A stretch of DNA of 64,000 nt from NCBI GenBank assembly GCA_947496235.1, contig CANMCE010000008.1, positions 124,001 to 188,000 on the forward strand. Reading direction: 5' to 3'. Made by a program: the position numbers and the translations under genes. Numbering within the stretch: position 1 is the first letter of the stretch; the number at the start of each line of letters is the position of its first letter. The DNA comes from an uncultured Glaciecola sp. (lineage in GTDB: Bacteria; Pseudomonadota; Gammaproteobacteria; Enterobacterales; Alteromonadaceae). Below are positions 45,929 through 53,817 of this stretch, in pieces. The notes beneath the pieces are model-generated. The model was not told the DNA's origin. It did not search any database and saw only the letters and a program-made list of their open reading frames with translations.

Positions 45929-46374
45929 TCCATGTTTTTTTCCGCTAGAGTTGCATGGTGATCATTCACTAGCATCAATGCTGCTGAACTATAAATCTTG
46001 TTTAATTCATAGGTAAATATGCCGGCTTTTACGGCGGGATCTGTATTCACCCATTGTTGTGCTTCTTCGATGCTGTCTGTGTTAAATATAAACAAGCCAC
46101 GTTTTGGGGCACTTTCAATAAATGGACCAGCCACTACTAATTTTTGTTGTTCCGCAAGAGCTTTCATATTGGAAAAGTGGCCAGCGAAGGCTTTTTTCTT
46201 TTCTTCTTCACTGATATCAGTATTGCCGCCAGTGAGTAAAACAACCAATACGTATTGTTTCATGCCATAAGCATCTGCTTGTAATTTTTCTGCGAGTTCT
46301 GAATCAAACTCAGATTCATGAGCGAAAGTAATAAAAGATAGTGAACATAACACAAACGCAAGTAAGTACTTCAT
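45925..46374 (-). CDS. Secreted YciI-like (YCII) domain protein
   Basis: 149 residues from ATG 46374 (GGGGAA upstream; the frame extends to 46392). A signal peptide (MKYLLAFVLCSLSFITFA) precedes a YCII-type domain: YVLVVLLTGGNTD, FAGHFSNMKALAEQQKLVVAGPF, RGLFIFNTDSIEEAQQWVNTDPAV. YCII domains are ferredoxin-like and usually cytoplasmic, so export is unusual but seen in marine Gammaproteobacteria. Activity unknown. Confidence 0.8.
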   Translation of the reverse strand: MKYLLAFVLCSLSFITFAHESEFDSELAEKLQADAYGMKQYVLVVLLTGGNTDISEEEKKKAFAGHFSNMKALAEQQKLVVAGPFIESAPKRGLFIFNTDSIEEAQQWVNTDPAVKAGIFTYELNKIYSSAALMLVNDHHATLAEKNMD

Positions 46375-46534
46375 ATCTATTCCCCAACACAATTAATGAA
46401 CAAAGATAAATACGCTCTAACTTACACCTAAAAATCACAAACAACAAACATAGAATTTTAATCTAAGTTGTATTTCCTTAGGTAATGAATGCTAGACTAT
46501 CAAAGTTCTATTTAACAGGAGTTATGCAGACCTC

Positions 46535-47590
46535 ATGGTCTTACTATTGGTTTATATTTTTATTGCGCTGGGATTCTCATTTCTTTGTTCCATTGCCGAA
46601 GCCGTTATTCTTAGTGTATCTCAAGCCTATATTTCTTTATTGCAGAAAGAAGGGAAACCCTCTGGTGATTTGCTCAATCAATTGACGTCTGACATAAACA
46701 AACCTCTGTCGGCTATTCTCACCTTAAATACTATCGCTCATACCATGGGCGCTGCAGGTGCAGGCGCACAAGCGGCCAAGGTGTTTGGTGATACCTATTT
46801 AGGAATTATTTCAGCTGTATTAACCTTTTTAATACTGGTGTTTTCAGAGATTATTCCAAAAACCCTTGGTGCTACATACTGGAAAGTACTGGCGCCTTTT
46901 ACTGCGTTCTTCCTCAAGTATTTGATTATTGTCTTATATCCCTTTGTCATAATGTCGCAAAAACTTACTAGCGGATTTACTGAAGAGAGTCCACTTAAAG
47001 GGTTAAGTCGAAATGAATTACTTGCGATGGCCGAGCTTTCTGAAAGCGAAGGTCAATTAGCGGCGCAGGAAGCCAACGTTCTGCAAAATTTATTGACTTT
47101 GCACGAACGAAAAATAAAAGATGCTATGACTCATAGGACGGTGGTGTTCTCAGTGCCAGAAGATATGACAGTTGGAGAGTTTGTGGAAAAATATTCTGAA
47201 AAACCTTTTTCACGCATTCCAATTTTCGAAAACAAAGAGTCTGAAAGCATAACCGGTTTTGTGATCAAGTCTGAACTTTTAATTGCAGCGGCTAAAGGCG
47301 ACTCCGATAAGTTAGTAAAAGACTACGCCAAGGAGATGGTAACCTTGCTAGCTGATATGCCTCTTGCGAGAACCTTTGATTACTTTTTAAATTCCAGAGT
47401 GCACATTTTATTAGTAGTTGATGAATATGGCGGCTTAGAAGGAATTATTACCTTAGAAGATCTGCTGGAATCACTATTAGGTGTTGAAATTGTAGATGAA
47501 GTGGACAAAACCGTCAGCATGCGACGTTTAGCCAAAGTTATGTGGAAGACTAGAGAAAGGCGATTATTCGATCCCGCACAAAAAGATTAA
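46535..47590 (+). CDS. CNNM-domain/CBS-pair membrane protein (CorC/hemolysin-like)
   Basis: 351 residues. The DUF21/CNNM transmembrane domain occupies ~1-150 (SIAEAVILSVSQAYI, ILTLNTIAHTMGAAGAGAQ, VFSEIIPKTLGA) and a CBS pair ~190-330 (AMTHRTVVFSVPEDMTV, HILLVVDEYGGLEGIITLEDLLE). Relatives transport Mg2+ or other divalent cations. The C-terminal CorC_HlyC domain is missing, which is normal for the shorter subgroup. AGGAG is 13 bp from the ATG; a nearer ATG (46524) is out of frame. Confidence 0.9.
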   Translation: MVLLLVYIFIALGFSFLCSIAEAVILSVSQAYISLLQKEGKPSGDLLNQLTSDINKPLSAILTLNTIAHTMGAAGAGAQAAKVFGDTYLGIISAVLTFLILVFSEIIPKTLGATYWKVLAPFTAFFLKYLIIVLYPFVIMSQKLTSGFTEESPLKGLSRNELLAMAELSESEGQLAAQEANVLQNLLTLHERKIKDAMTHRTVVFSVPEDMTVGEFVEKYSEKPFSRIPIFENKESESITGFVIKSELLIAAAKGDSDKLVKDYAKEMVTLLADMPLARTFDYFLNSRVHILLVVDEYGGLEGIITLEDLLESLLGVEIVDEVDKTVSMRRLAKVMWKTRERRLFDPAQKD

Positions 47591-47652
47591 ATCATAAAGG
47601 TTTAATCTTTTTACCGGTTCTTCAGGGCGTCACGCAAAAATGAACCGAAGAT

Positions 47653-47701
47653 CTAACTAAGAAGAATCGTCATCGTGGCGCAGGCCACGATCCCCTTGGA
47701 A
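47653..47701 (+). repeat. Left inverted repeat of the GIY-YIG unit
   Basis: Contains GAATCGTCATCGTGG, then CGCAGG and CCACGATCCCCTTGGAA. Internal palindrome ATCGTGG/CCACGAT. Confidence 0.9.
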
Positions 47702-47795
47702 TATAGTAAATCTAATTAAAACCAACACAAAGAACAGTCTAAATAAAATGAAAATTCGCTAAGCTTGCTTTATTTGATTACGAGGCATTCCAGTA

Positions 47796-48089
47796 GTGAA
47801 GCAACCCTCTGTTTACATTATTACCAATATGCACAATACAACGCTATACATCGGCGTAACGAGTAATCTAATTCAACGTATTCATCAACACAAAAACAAG
47901 CAAATAGATGGCTTTAGCAAAAAGTACAACTTGCAAAAGCTCGTGTACTTTGAACAGTTTGCGCTTATGGAAGACGCAATATTGAGAGAAAAGCGCTTAA
48001 AAAACTGGCATAGGGAATGGAAAAATAAACTGATCAATACAGAGAATCCGGATTGGGACGATTTGTATGAAACATTACTTATGAATTAG
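47796..48089 (+). CDS. GIY-YIG nuclease-domain protein
   Basis: 97 residues; GTG start with GAGG upstream. Single-domain GIY-YIG fold: SVYIITNMHNTTLYIGVTSNL (the GIY and YIG elements read VYI and YIG), the Arg of LIQRIHQHK, and Glu in LMEDAILREKRLKNW. All catalytic positions appear present. Such stand-alone proteins are annotated UPF0213/endonuclease-like. It is the only gene inside the inverted repeats, so it may process or spread them. Confidence 0.9.
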   Translation: MKQPSVYIITNMHNTTLYIGVTSNLIQRIHQHKNKQIDGFSKKYNLQKLVYFEQFALMEDAILREKRLKNWHREWKNKLINTENPDWDDLYETLLMN

Positions 48090-48103
48090 CAAACTGCAGT
48101 AAT

Positions 48104-48152
48104 TTCCAAGGGGGTCGTGGCCTGCGCCACGATGACGATTCTTCGTAGTTAA
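48104..48152 (-). repeat. Right inverted repeat of the GIY-YIG unit
   Basis: Inverse of 47653-47701 with three mismatches. The remaining gap 48153-48448 before nhaD is AT-rich and shows nothing recognisable. Confidence 0.9.
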
Positions 48153-48448
48153 TTTCATTTAGACTGCAAGTTGTCTTTTTCAGACGAATAGAATCAAATC
48201 GCTCAGCGGCAGCTTTGCAGAATTCCCACCTTAGAATGCCAAAAGCAGAAACAATTTATTAACACTGCATATTTAGTATGTTTAATATTAATACTGGTAA
48301 TAATTATTAATTAAAACAATGTGATACAACTTATATTTGGTTCTGAAGACAAGCTGGTTTTCAAAATAGACTAATGTCTTACTAGCCGTCAGTTTAGGGA
48401 CTGCCTATATTCATCGCGCGTATTACAAACGAGGTTTATATAATTGCG

Positions 48449-49858
48449 ATGAAGCTTGCATTGAATTTTTTTATCTTTTTGACCCTTATTCTCTTTTCTA
48501 TGAATGTTGTCGCCAGCGACCTTTCTCAGACCAATGATCTCACTGCTTCTGGTTTTGGTATTTTGGCACTTTGTTTGTTTGTAGTGGCTTATGTGTTTGT
48601 TATTCTTGAAGAAAAGCTGCATCTGCGCAAGTCAAAACCAGTATTGGCCGCAGCTGGCGCCATTTGGATAATTATAGCAATCGCTTATGTAGACGCTCCA
48701 AATAAGCACTTGGTGGAAGAAGCCATCCGCCATAACTTTTTAGAATACGCAGAGTTATTTTTCTTCTTGTTAGTAGCAATGACCTACATTAACGCTATGT
48801 TAGAACGTGGGGTATTTGATGCCTTGCGTAACTACTTAGTTAGCAAAGGATTGTCTTTCAAAGCTTTGTTTTGGCTAACCGGTATTCTCGCGTTTTTTAT
48901 CTCTCCAGTGGCAGATAACTTAACCACGGCATTAGTGATGTGTGCAGTAATTATGGCTGTAGGTAAAGCTCACCCGAGTTTTGTTGGCTTAGGTTGTATA
49001 AATATTGTGGTGGCAGCGAATGCTGGTGGTGCATTTAGTCCCTTTGGTGACATTACTACCCTAATGGTTTGGCAAAAAGGCATAGTGGAATTTACGGAAT
49101 TCTTCCGTTTGTTTATACCTTCTGTTGTAAATTTTTTAGTTCCAGCTTTTATCATGTCGTTCGCGGTACTCAAAGGAAAGCCGGAAATGGAAGCTTCGGT
49201 GGAATCCAATCGAATAAAGCCCGGCGGTATTCCGATTGTATTTATGTTTCTAGCGACCATTGTCACCGCCGTATCTTTTCATAGTTTTCTCCATCTACCT
49301 CCTGTGTATGGCATGATGTTTGGCTTCGCGTATTTAAAAATCTATTCTTATTTCTTAAAACTGCAATCGGAAAATTGGGAACAAGATCCTGACGGTTCTC
49401 CAGGAAGTACGCCGAGAGAGCAATACAGTAAATTTGATATTTTTAATAAAATTGCACAAGCTGAATGGGATACCTTATTCTTTTTCTACGGCGTAATCTT
49501 GGCTGTAGGTGGATTAGGATTTATGGGCTATTTAGCCTTAGCATCAAATGTTATGTATGTGGATCTTGGAATTTTACCCGCGAATATTTTGGTGGGCATT
49601 TTAAGTGCCATAGTGGACAACATTCCTGTGATGTTTGCGGTTTTAACCATGAACCCAGATATGGAATTGAATCAATGGTTGTTGGTTACCCTGACCGCGG
49701 GCGTGGGCGGAAGTCTACTGTCCATTGGTAGCGCTGCAGGCGTTGCACTTATGGGGCAAGCAAGAGGCTATTACACTTTCTTCGGGCATTTAAAATGGAC
49801 ACCTGTAATTGCCCTAGGTTATTTTGCCAGTATAGGAATTCACTTATTAATCAATTAA
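48449..49858 (+). CDS. nhaD: NhaD-type Na+/H+ antiporter
   Basis: 469 residues with about 12 membrane segments and a cleavable-looking N-terminus (SMNVVASD). Ion transporter superfamily signatures: FFISPVADNLTTALVM, ANAGGAFSPFGDITTLMVW and DNIPVMFAVL, with conserved Asp/Asn/Thr of NhaD; HLVEEAIRHNFLEYAELFFFLLVAM matches the family's helix. It exports Na+ (and Li+) in exchange for protons at the inner membrane, fitting a marine host. No Na+-responsive element is visible upstream. Confidence 0.93.
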   Translation: MKLALNFFIFLTLILFSMNVVASDLSQTNDLTASGFGILALCLFVVAYVFVILEEKLHLRKSKPVLAAAGAIWIIIAIAYVDAPNKHLVEEAIRHNFLEYAELFFFLLVAMTYINAMLERGVFDALRNYLVSKGLSFKALFWLTGILAFFISPVADNLTTALVMCAVIMAVGKAHPSFVGLGCINIVVAANAGGAFSPFGDITTLMVWQKGIVEFTEFFRLFIPSVVNFLVPAFIMSFAVLKGKPEMEASVESNRIKPGGIPIVFMFLATIVTAVSFHSFLHLPPVYGMMFGFAYLKIYSYFLKLQSENWEQDPDGSPGSTPREQYSKFDIFNKIAQAEWDTLFFFYGVILAVGGLGFMGYLALASNVMYVDLGILPANILVGILSAIVDNIPVMFAVLTMNPDMELNQWLLVTLTAGVGGSLLSIGSAAGVALMGQARGYYTFFGHLKWTPVIALGYFASIGIHLLIN

Positions 49859-49921
49859 ATGCATTAGAAGATTGAGATCTGATTATTTCTCGCTATAGTA
49901 GGTAGTATTACTCGTAAAAAT

Positions 49922-50440
49922 TTGCAGGAGCAAGCGATAGCTACTCGTCTTCCCCCGATCATTGATGTTGAGGCTTCAGGGTTTGGTATAAACAGCTTTC
50001 CAATTGAAATTGGTGTCGTATTAGAAAATGGCAGTCGATTTTGTCGGCTTATTCGGCCATTTAATGATTGGGTACATTGGGATGATGAGGCCCAGAAAAT
50101 TCACGGCATTTCTCAGTTAATGTTGGCTAAAAAGGGTGTGGACCCAGTCATTGTTTGTCATGAATTAAACCGTTTTGTCGGAAATCAAGTATTGTACTCT
50201 GACGCTTGGGTAGTGGATAACCCTTGGGTAAATACTTTGTTTTATCGCGCTGGTGTTCCCATGCAGTTTTCCATCAGCAGTTTGGAATTGATCCTCAAGG
50301 AACAACAACTTGGCACTTGGGACAGGGACAAAGCGTTTGTGCTACGCAGAAGTGGCCTAAAAAGGCACAGAGCTAGCACTGATGCATGTATTATCCAACT
50401 TACCTACGAGCGCAGCTTACAGCGCATGTTAAATACCTGA
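49922..50440 (+). CDS. DEDDh 3'-5' exonuclease-like protein
   Basis: 172 residues. Exonuclease motifs: Exo I IDVEASGFG (DxE), Exo II region SDAWVVDNPWV, and Exo III HRASTDAC (HxxxxD), so the four acidic metal ligands and the histidine are present. It resembles DnaQ-fold enzymes but is short, without extra domains. The start is unclear: the TTG at 49922 has no upstream ribosome binding site, while AGGAG at 49926-49930 sits 6 bp before an in-frame ATA codon (49937) that could be a rare start. Confidence 0.75.
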   Translation: MQEQAIATRLPPIIDVEASGFGINSFPIEIGVVLENGSRFCRLIRPFNDWVHWDDEAQKIHGISQLMLAKKGVDPVIVCHELNRFVGNQVLYSDAWVVDNPWVNTLFYRAGVPMQFSISSLELILKEQQLGTWDRDKAFVLRRSGLKRHRASTDACIIQLTYERSLQRMLNT

Positions 50441-50561
50441 AAGTTATAGGTAGCCTCAATAACATACTGTTATACTATCGATTCATCATGGCAGCTTTCA
50501 CTTGCATAGCAGCTTTTGGGCATTAGCAACTATCAAATCAATCAACATAAACAGGGTGTAA

Positions 50562-51491
50562 ATGAAAGCACTGGATATTAGAGCCTTAGAGAAAACTTAT
50601 AAAGGCGGTGTACAGGCGTTAAAAGGAATCGACCTGTCAGTAGAACAAGGAGATTTTTTCGCACTTCTCGGTCCCAATGGTGCTGGAAAGTCAACCACAA
50701 TAGGCATTATCTGCTCCTTAGTGAACAAATCTAAAGGTCAAATTGAAGTATTTGAGAATGACTTTGAGCAACAAGAAGTAGCAGCTAAAAAATGCATAGG
50801 TTTAGTTCCCCAAGAATTTAACTTTAATCAGTTTGAAACCTTATTGCAGATAGTAGTGAATCAAGCGGGCTATTATGGTGTTCCTCGAAATATTGCCAAA
50901 CAAAGAGCCGAGAAGTATTTAAAGCAGCTAGAACTTTGGGACAAGCGTAACGCTCGCGCTAGAGAATTATCTGGTGGTATGAAACGTCGACTGATGATTG
51001 CCCGCGCGCTTATGCATGAGCCTAAAATGCTGATTTTGGATGAGCCAACTGCCGGCGTAGATATTGAAGTAAGACGTTCAATGTGGTCGTTCTTGCGAGA
51101 AATAAATCAGCAAGGTATCACCATTATTTTGACCACACATTACTTAGAAGAAGCTGAAATGCTTTGTCGAAACATCGCCATCATCGATAAAGGTGTGATT
51201 GTTGAAAATACCAGTATGAAGGCCTTGTTATCAACGCTAAACATTGAAACCTTCGTATTTGATATCGAAGGCGACGCGACCAATATTAGTATTCCGGAAT
51301 TTGAAACTCGTGCTATTGATGAGCACACACTAGAAGTTGATGTGCCGAAAACCAGTGGTCTGAATCCGGTTTTCAATAACTTTTCAGAGCAGAATGTAAA
51401 AGTCATGAGTATGCGTAACAAAGCCAATCGATTAGAAGAATTATTTGTTCGCTTAGTTGAATCATCTAAAAAGCAGGAGGCAAGTGCGTGA
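50562..51491 (+). CDS. yadG: ABC transporter ATP-binding protein (YadG-like)
   Basis: 309 residues. Walker A GPNGAGKST, Q-loop PQEF, signature LSGGMKRRL, Walker B MLILDEPTAG, H-loop TTHYLEEAEML. ABC-2 exporter type; the closest match by eye is E. coli YadG, whose substrate is unknown. It overlaps the permease gene by 4 bp (GTGA), indicating coupled translation. Confidence 0.92.
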   Translation: MKALDIRALEKTYKGGVQALKGIDLSVEQGDFFALLGPNGAGKSTTIGIICSLVNKSKGQIEVFENDFEQQEVAAKKCIGLVPQEFNFNQFETLLQIVVNQAGYYGVPRNIAKQRAEKYLKQLELWDKRNARARELSGGMKRRLMIARALMHEPKMLILDEPTAGVDIEVRRSMWSFLREINQQGITIILTTHYLEEAEMLCRNIAIIDKGVIVENTSMKALLSTLNIETFVFDIEGDATNISIPEFETRAIDEHTLEVDVPKTSGLNPVFNNFSEQNVKVMSMRNKANRLEELFVRLVESSKKQEASA

Positions 51492-52258
51492 ATAGTTTGA
51501 ATTTTGTTGCATTACGCACTATCTGGATTAAAGAGTGTACAAGATTCTTACGGATCTGGGTGCAAACACTGGTTCCACCCGCAATTACTATGTCCTTGTA
51601 CTTTGTTATTTTCGGTAGCTTGATTGGCAGTCGAATTGGAGAAATGGGCGGCAAGTCTTATATGGAATTTATTGTTCCAGGTTTGATAATGATGTCGATT
51701 ATTACCAATTCCTATTCCAACGTATCGTCTTCATTTTTCAGCGCCAAATTTCAACGAAATATAGAAGAATTGATTGTTTCACCTGTGCCTACTTGGGTCA
51801 TTATTTTTGGCTTCGTTGGTGGCGGTGTGGCTAGGGCTTTGTTAATTGGCATTATAGTCACCACGGTTTCTATGTTCTTTGTAGATGTGGAATTTCATAA
51901 TGTATTGGTCATAGTGGTTACCTTGATTTTGACTTCCACCATGTTTGCGACTGCTGGGTTAATTAACGCTATTTATGCAAAAACCTTTGATGATATAAGT
52001 GTTATCCCCACGTTTGTGCTAACGCCTTTAACCTATCTTGGCGGTGTATTTTATTCCATTGATCTATTACCAAGCTTTTGGCAGACCATTAGCCAAGCGA
52101 ATCCTATTGTGTATATGGTAAATGGATTTAGATACGGCTTTTTGGGCGTGTCAGACGTGAACTATTTAGTTTCGATGGCGTTGTTGGTAATTTTTAATGT
52201 GGTGATGTTTGCATTAGCCTATCGTCTATTGAGCAAGGGTGTGGGTATACGTTCCTAA
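51488..52258 (+). CDS. yadH: ABC-2 transporter permease (YadH-like)
   Basis: 256 residues; GTG start overlapping the ATPase stop. Six membrane segments with the ABC-2 pattern: SLYFVIFGSLIGSRIG, YMEFIVPGLIMMSIITNSYSNV, PLTYLGGVFYSIDLLP, NPIVYMVNGFRYGFLG. Forms the exporter with the preceding ATPase. Confidence 0.92.
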   Translation: MNSLNFVALRTIWIKECTRFLRIWVQTLVPPAITMSLYFVIFGSLIGSRIGEMGGKSYMEFIVPGLIMMSIITNSYSNVSSSFFSAKFQRNIEELIVSPVPTWVIIFGFVGGGVARALLIGIIVTTVSMFFVDVEFHNVLVIVVTLILTSTMFATAGLINAIYAKTFDDISVIPTFVLTPLTYLGGVFYSIDLLPSFWQTISQANPIVYMVNGFRYGFLGVSDVNYLVSMALLVIFNVVMFALAYRLLSKGVGIRS

Positions 52259-52259
52259 T

Positions 52260-52940
52260 ATGCACAAAGTAAATCCAGTTACTAGCAATCAATCTTCAGT
52301 GCATGAGGATTTATCGTTTTATGTTGAACGTTACAAAACCGCCAATTTTAAACGTCCTTATGCACAGCATACGCTAGATGCATTTAAGCAAGTGGAAGAT
52401 TGGTTAAATAACTGGTCAGGTGATGTGATTCTCGATGCTTGTTGCGGCGTTGGAGAAAGCACCGCAAAGCTGGCGGAACTTTATCCAAATAGTCGGATTA
52501 TCGGAGTAGATAAGTCGGCCCACAGATTGTCTAAACATGATCATTATGCGGCAGAAACAGCAACAAACTATTTTGTTGTACAGGGGGATTTATTAGATTT
52601 TTGGCGGCTATTGTTAGAGGCGCAAAAATCTCATCCAGCGTGGAAAATAAGCCGACAATTTTTATTTTATCCAAATCCTTATCCAAAAAAATCTCAATTG
52701 AATAAGCGCTGGCATGCAGGCGTGATGTTGCCTTATATATTGCAGGTCTCGAAAAACATAGAAGTGCGGTCAAATTGGCGATTGTATTTAGAAGAGTTCA
52801 AAGCGGCATTGGCACTTTATGATATCTCGATGGAAATTCAAGAAGTCCAAGGGGAGCCAATAACGCCATTTGAGCGTAAATATTTACTGGATGGCCAAAG
52901 GTGCTGGCGAGCTTTTACGCTACTTGCTACCGAAAATTAA
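52260..52940 (+). CDS. TrmB-like SAM-dependent methyltransferase
   Basis: 226 residues from ATG 52260 (GTG 52239 inside yadH would add seven residues). SAM-binding VILDACCGVGESTAKLAE and VDKSAHRLSK, then FLFYPNPYPKKSQLNKRWH, which parallels the FPDPWPKKRHNKRR motif of tRNA (guanine-46-N7)-methyltransferase TrmB. The sequence is divergent from true TrmB, so it is probably a paralogue with an unknown substrate. It directly follows yadH with one base between, and its end overlaps the convergent EAL gene. Confidence 0.8.
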   Translation: MHKVNPVTSNQSSVHEDLSFYVERYKTANFKRPYAQHTLDAFKQVEDWLNNWSGDVILDACCGVGESTAKLAELYPNSRIIGVDKSAHRLSKHDHYAAETATNYFVVQGDLLDFWRLLLEAQKSHPAWKISRQFLFYPNPYPKKSQLNKRWHAGVMLPYILQVSKNIEVRSNWRLYLEEFKAALALYDISMEIQEVQGEPITPFERKYLLDGQRCWRAFTLLATEN

Positions 52941-53632
52941 CTTAATCTATTCGATACAGACAAGAAAAAACCTTGGCCATACTGAATCTGCAAATCTGCC
53001 ACAGCGTCTAGAATTTCTTGATCTTCAATATTTTCAGCAATTAAAAGTACATTGTAGGTTTCACAGTACTGCTGGATTTTTTCAATCGATATAAATTGCT
53101 GTTGTATAGCAGGCGTTTTCAGCAATTCACCTCGTAGTTTTATAGCATTGATACCAGACGCTATGATAGCCAAGAGTTCGTTGCTACATTCAAACACGTC
53201 ATCCACCGTCACAAAAAGTTGGGGCAGGCGACGAACCAATTGCCCTAAAACTTGTGGATTGTTTTTTACCGCTGAATAAGGGATTTCAATTCCGCATAGG
53301 CCTTTATCTACTTGGTTACAGATTTCAGTTACCGTTTCTAACACTAGATTATCATCCAAATCAGCGTCAAAAAGATTAATGTTCCAATGCATTTGTCTTG
53401 GACGACAGAATGCGTTAGAACGCTCTACCATCAAACGAGTTAAAGCGGCAGTAATTTGTTCTCTGGCGATACAGGTAATTTCACCAGTTGGCATCCATGC
53501 ATCATATTGAGTTAAAGCTCGAGGGAAACATTCATAGCGTAATACTGACCCTGTGGATAGGTTATAGATAGGTTGAAAATAAGGCACAATATTATCTATA
53601 TCGACTAATGGATGGTGAGAATGTGCTTGCAA
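52937..53632 (-). CDS. Degenerate EAL-domain protein
   Basis: 231 residues; TTG start without a clear ribosome binding site. The c-di-GMP phosphodiesterase fold is recognisable (VPYFQPIYNLSTGSVLRYE, NINLFDADLDD, IEIPYSAV, INAIKLRGELL, IAENIED, QYGQGFFLS). The EAL signature is replaced by ECF (RYECFPR) and the DDFGxG loop by DDVFEC, so catalysis is unlikely; a c-di-GMP- or protein-binding role is more plausible. Its 3' end overlaps the TrmB-like gene tail to tail. Confidence 0.8.
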   Translation of the reverse strand: MQAHSHHPLVDIDNIVPYFQPIYNLSTGSVLRYECFPRALTQYDAWMPTGEITCIAREQITAALTRLMVERSNAFCRPRQMHWNINLFDADLDDNLVLETVTEICNQVDKGLCGIEIPYSAVKNNPQVLGQLVRRLPQLFVTVDDVFECSNELLAIIASGINAIKLRGELLKTPAIQQQFISIEKIQQYCETYNVLLIAENIEDQEILDAVADLQIQYGQGFFLSVSNRLS

Positions 53633-53817
53633 TGTCTTATTCGCTTAAAAACTGAACTACTTATACTTCTTTATCAGTCAGATTCTTCCAGTCTTTAATA
53701 AATTGGTAAAAAAAGTGTCATAATTTGCGTTTTTTATAAACTCTTGGATGTAATGCGCTTGGTAATTTTTCAGAACTGCGTTAAAGTTCGGCTCTCGGGG
53801 CATCGGGAAAACCTATT

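Larger units (their letters stand above)
47653..48152 (+). mobile_element. GIY-YIG gene bracketed by 49-bp inverted repeats (putative mobile unit)
   Basis: The left repeat 47653-47701 and right repeat 48104-48152 are inverted copies identical at 46 of 49 positions. Each contains its own hairpin (ATCGTGG...CCACGAT). They enclose exactly one gene, the GIY-YIG nuclease. Repeats of this REP-like kind around single-domain GIY-YIG genes are known from many genomes as an observation; the mobilising mechanism has not been shown. Confidence 0.7.
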
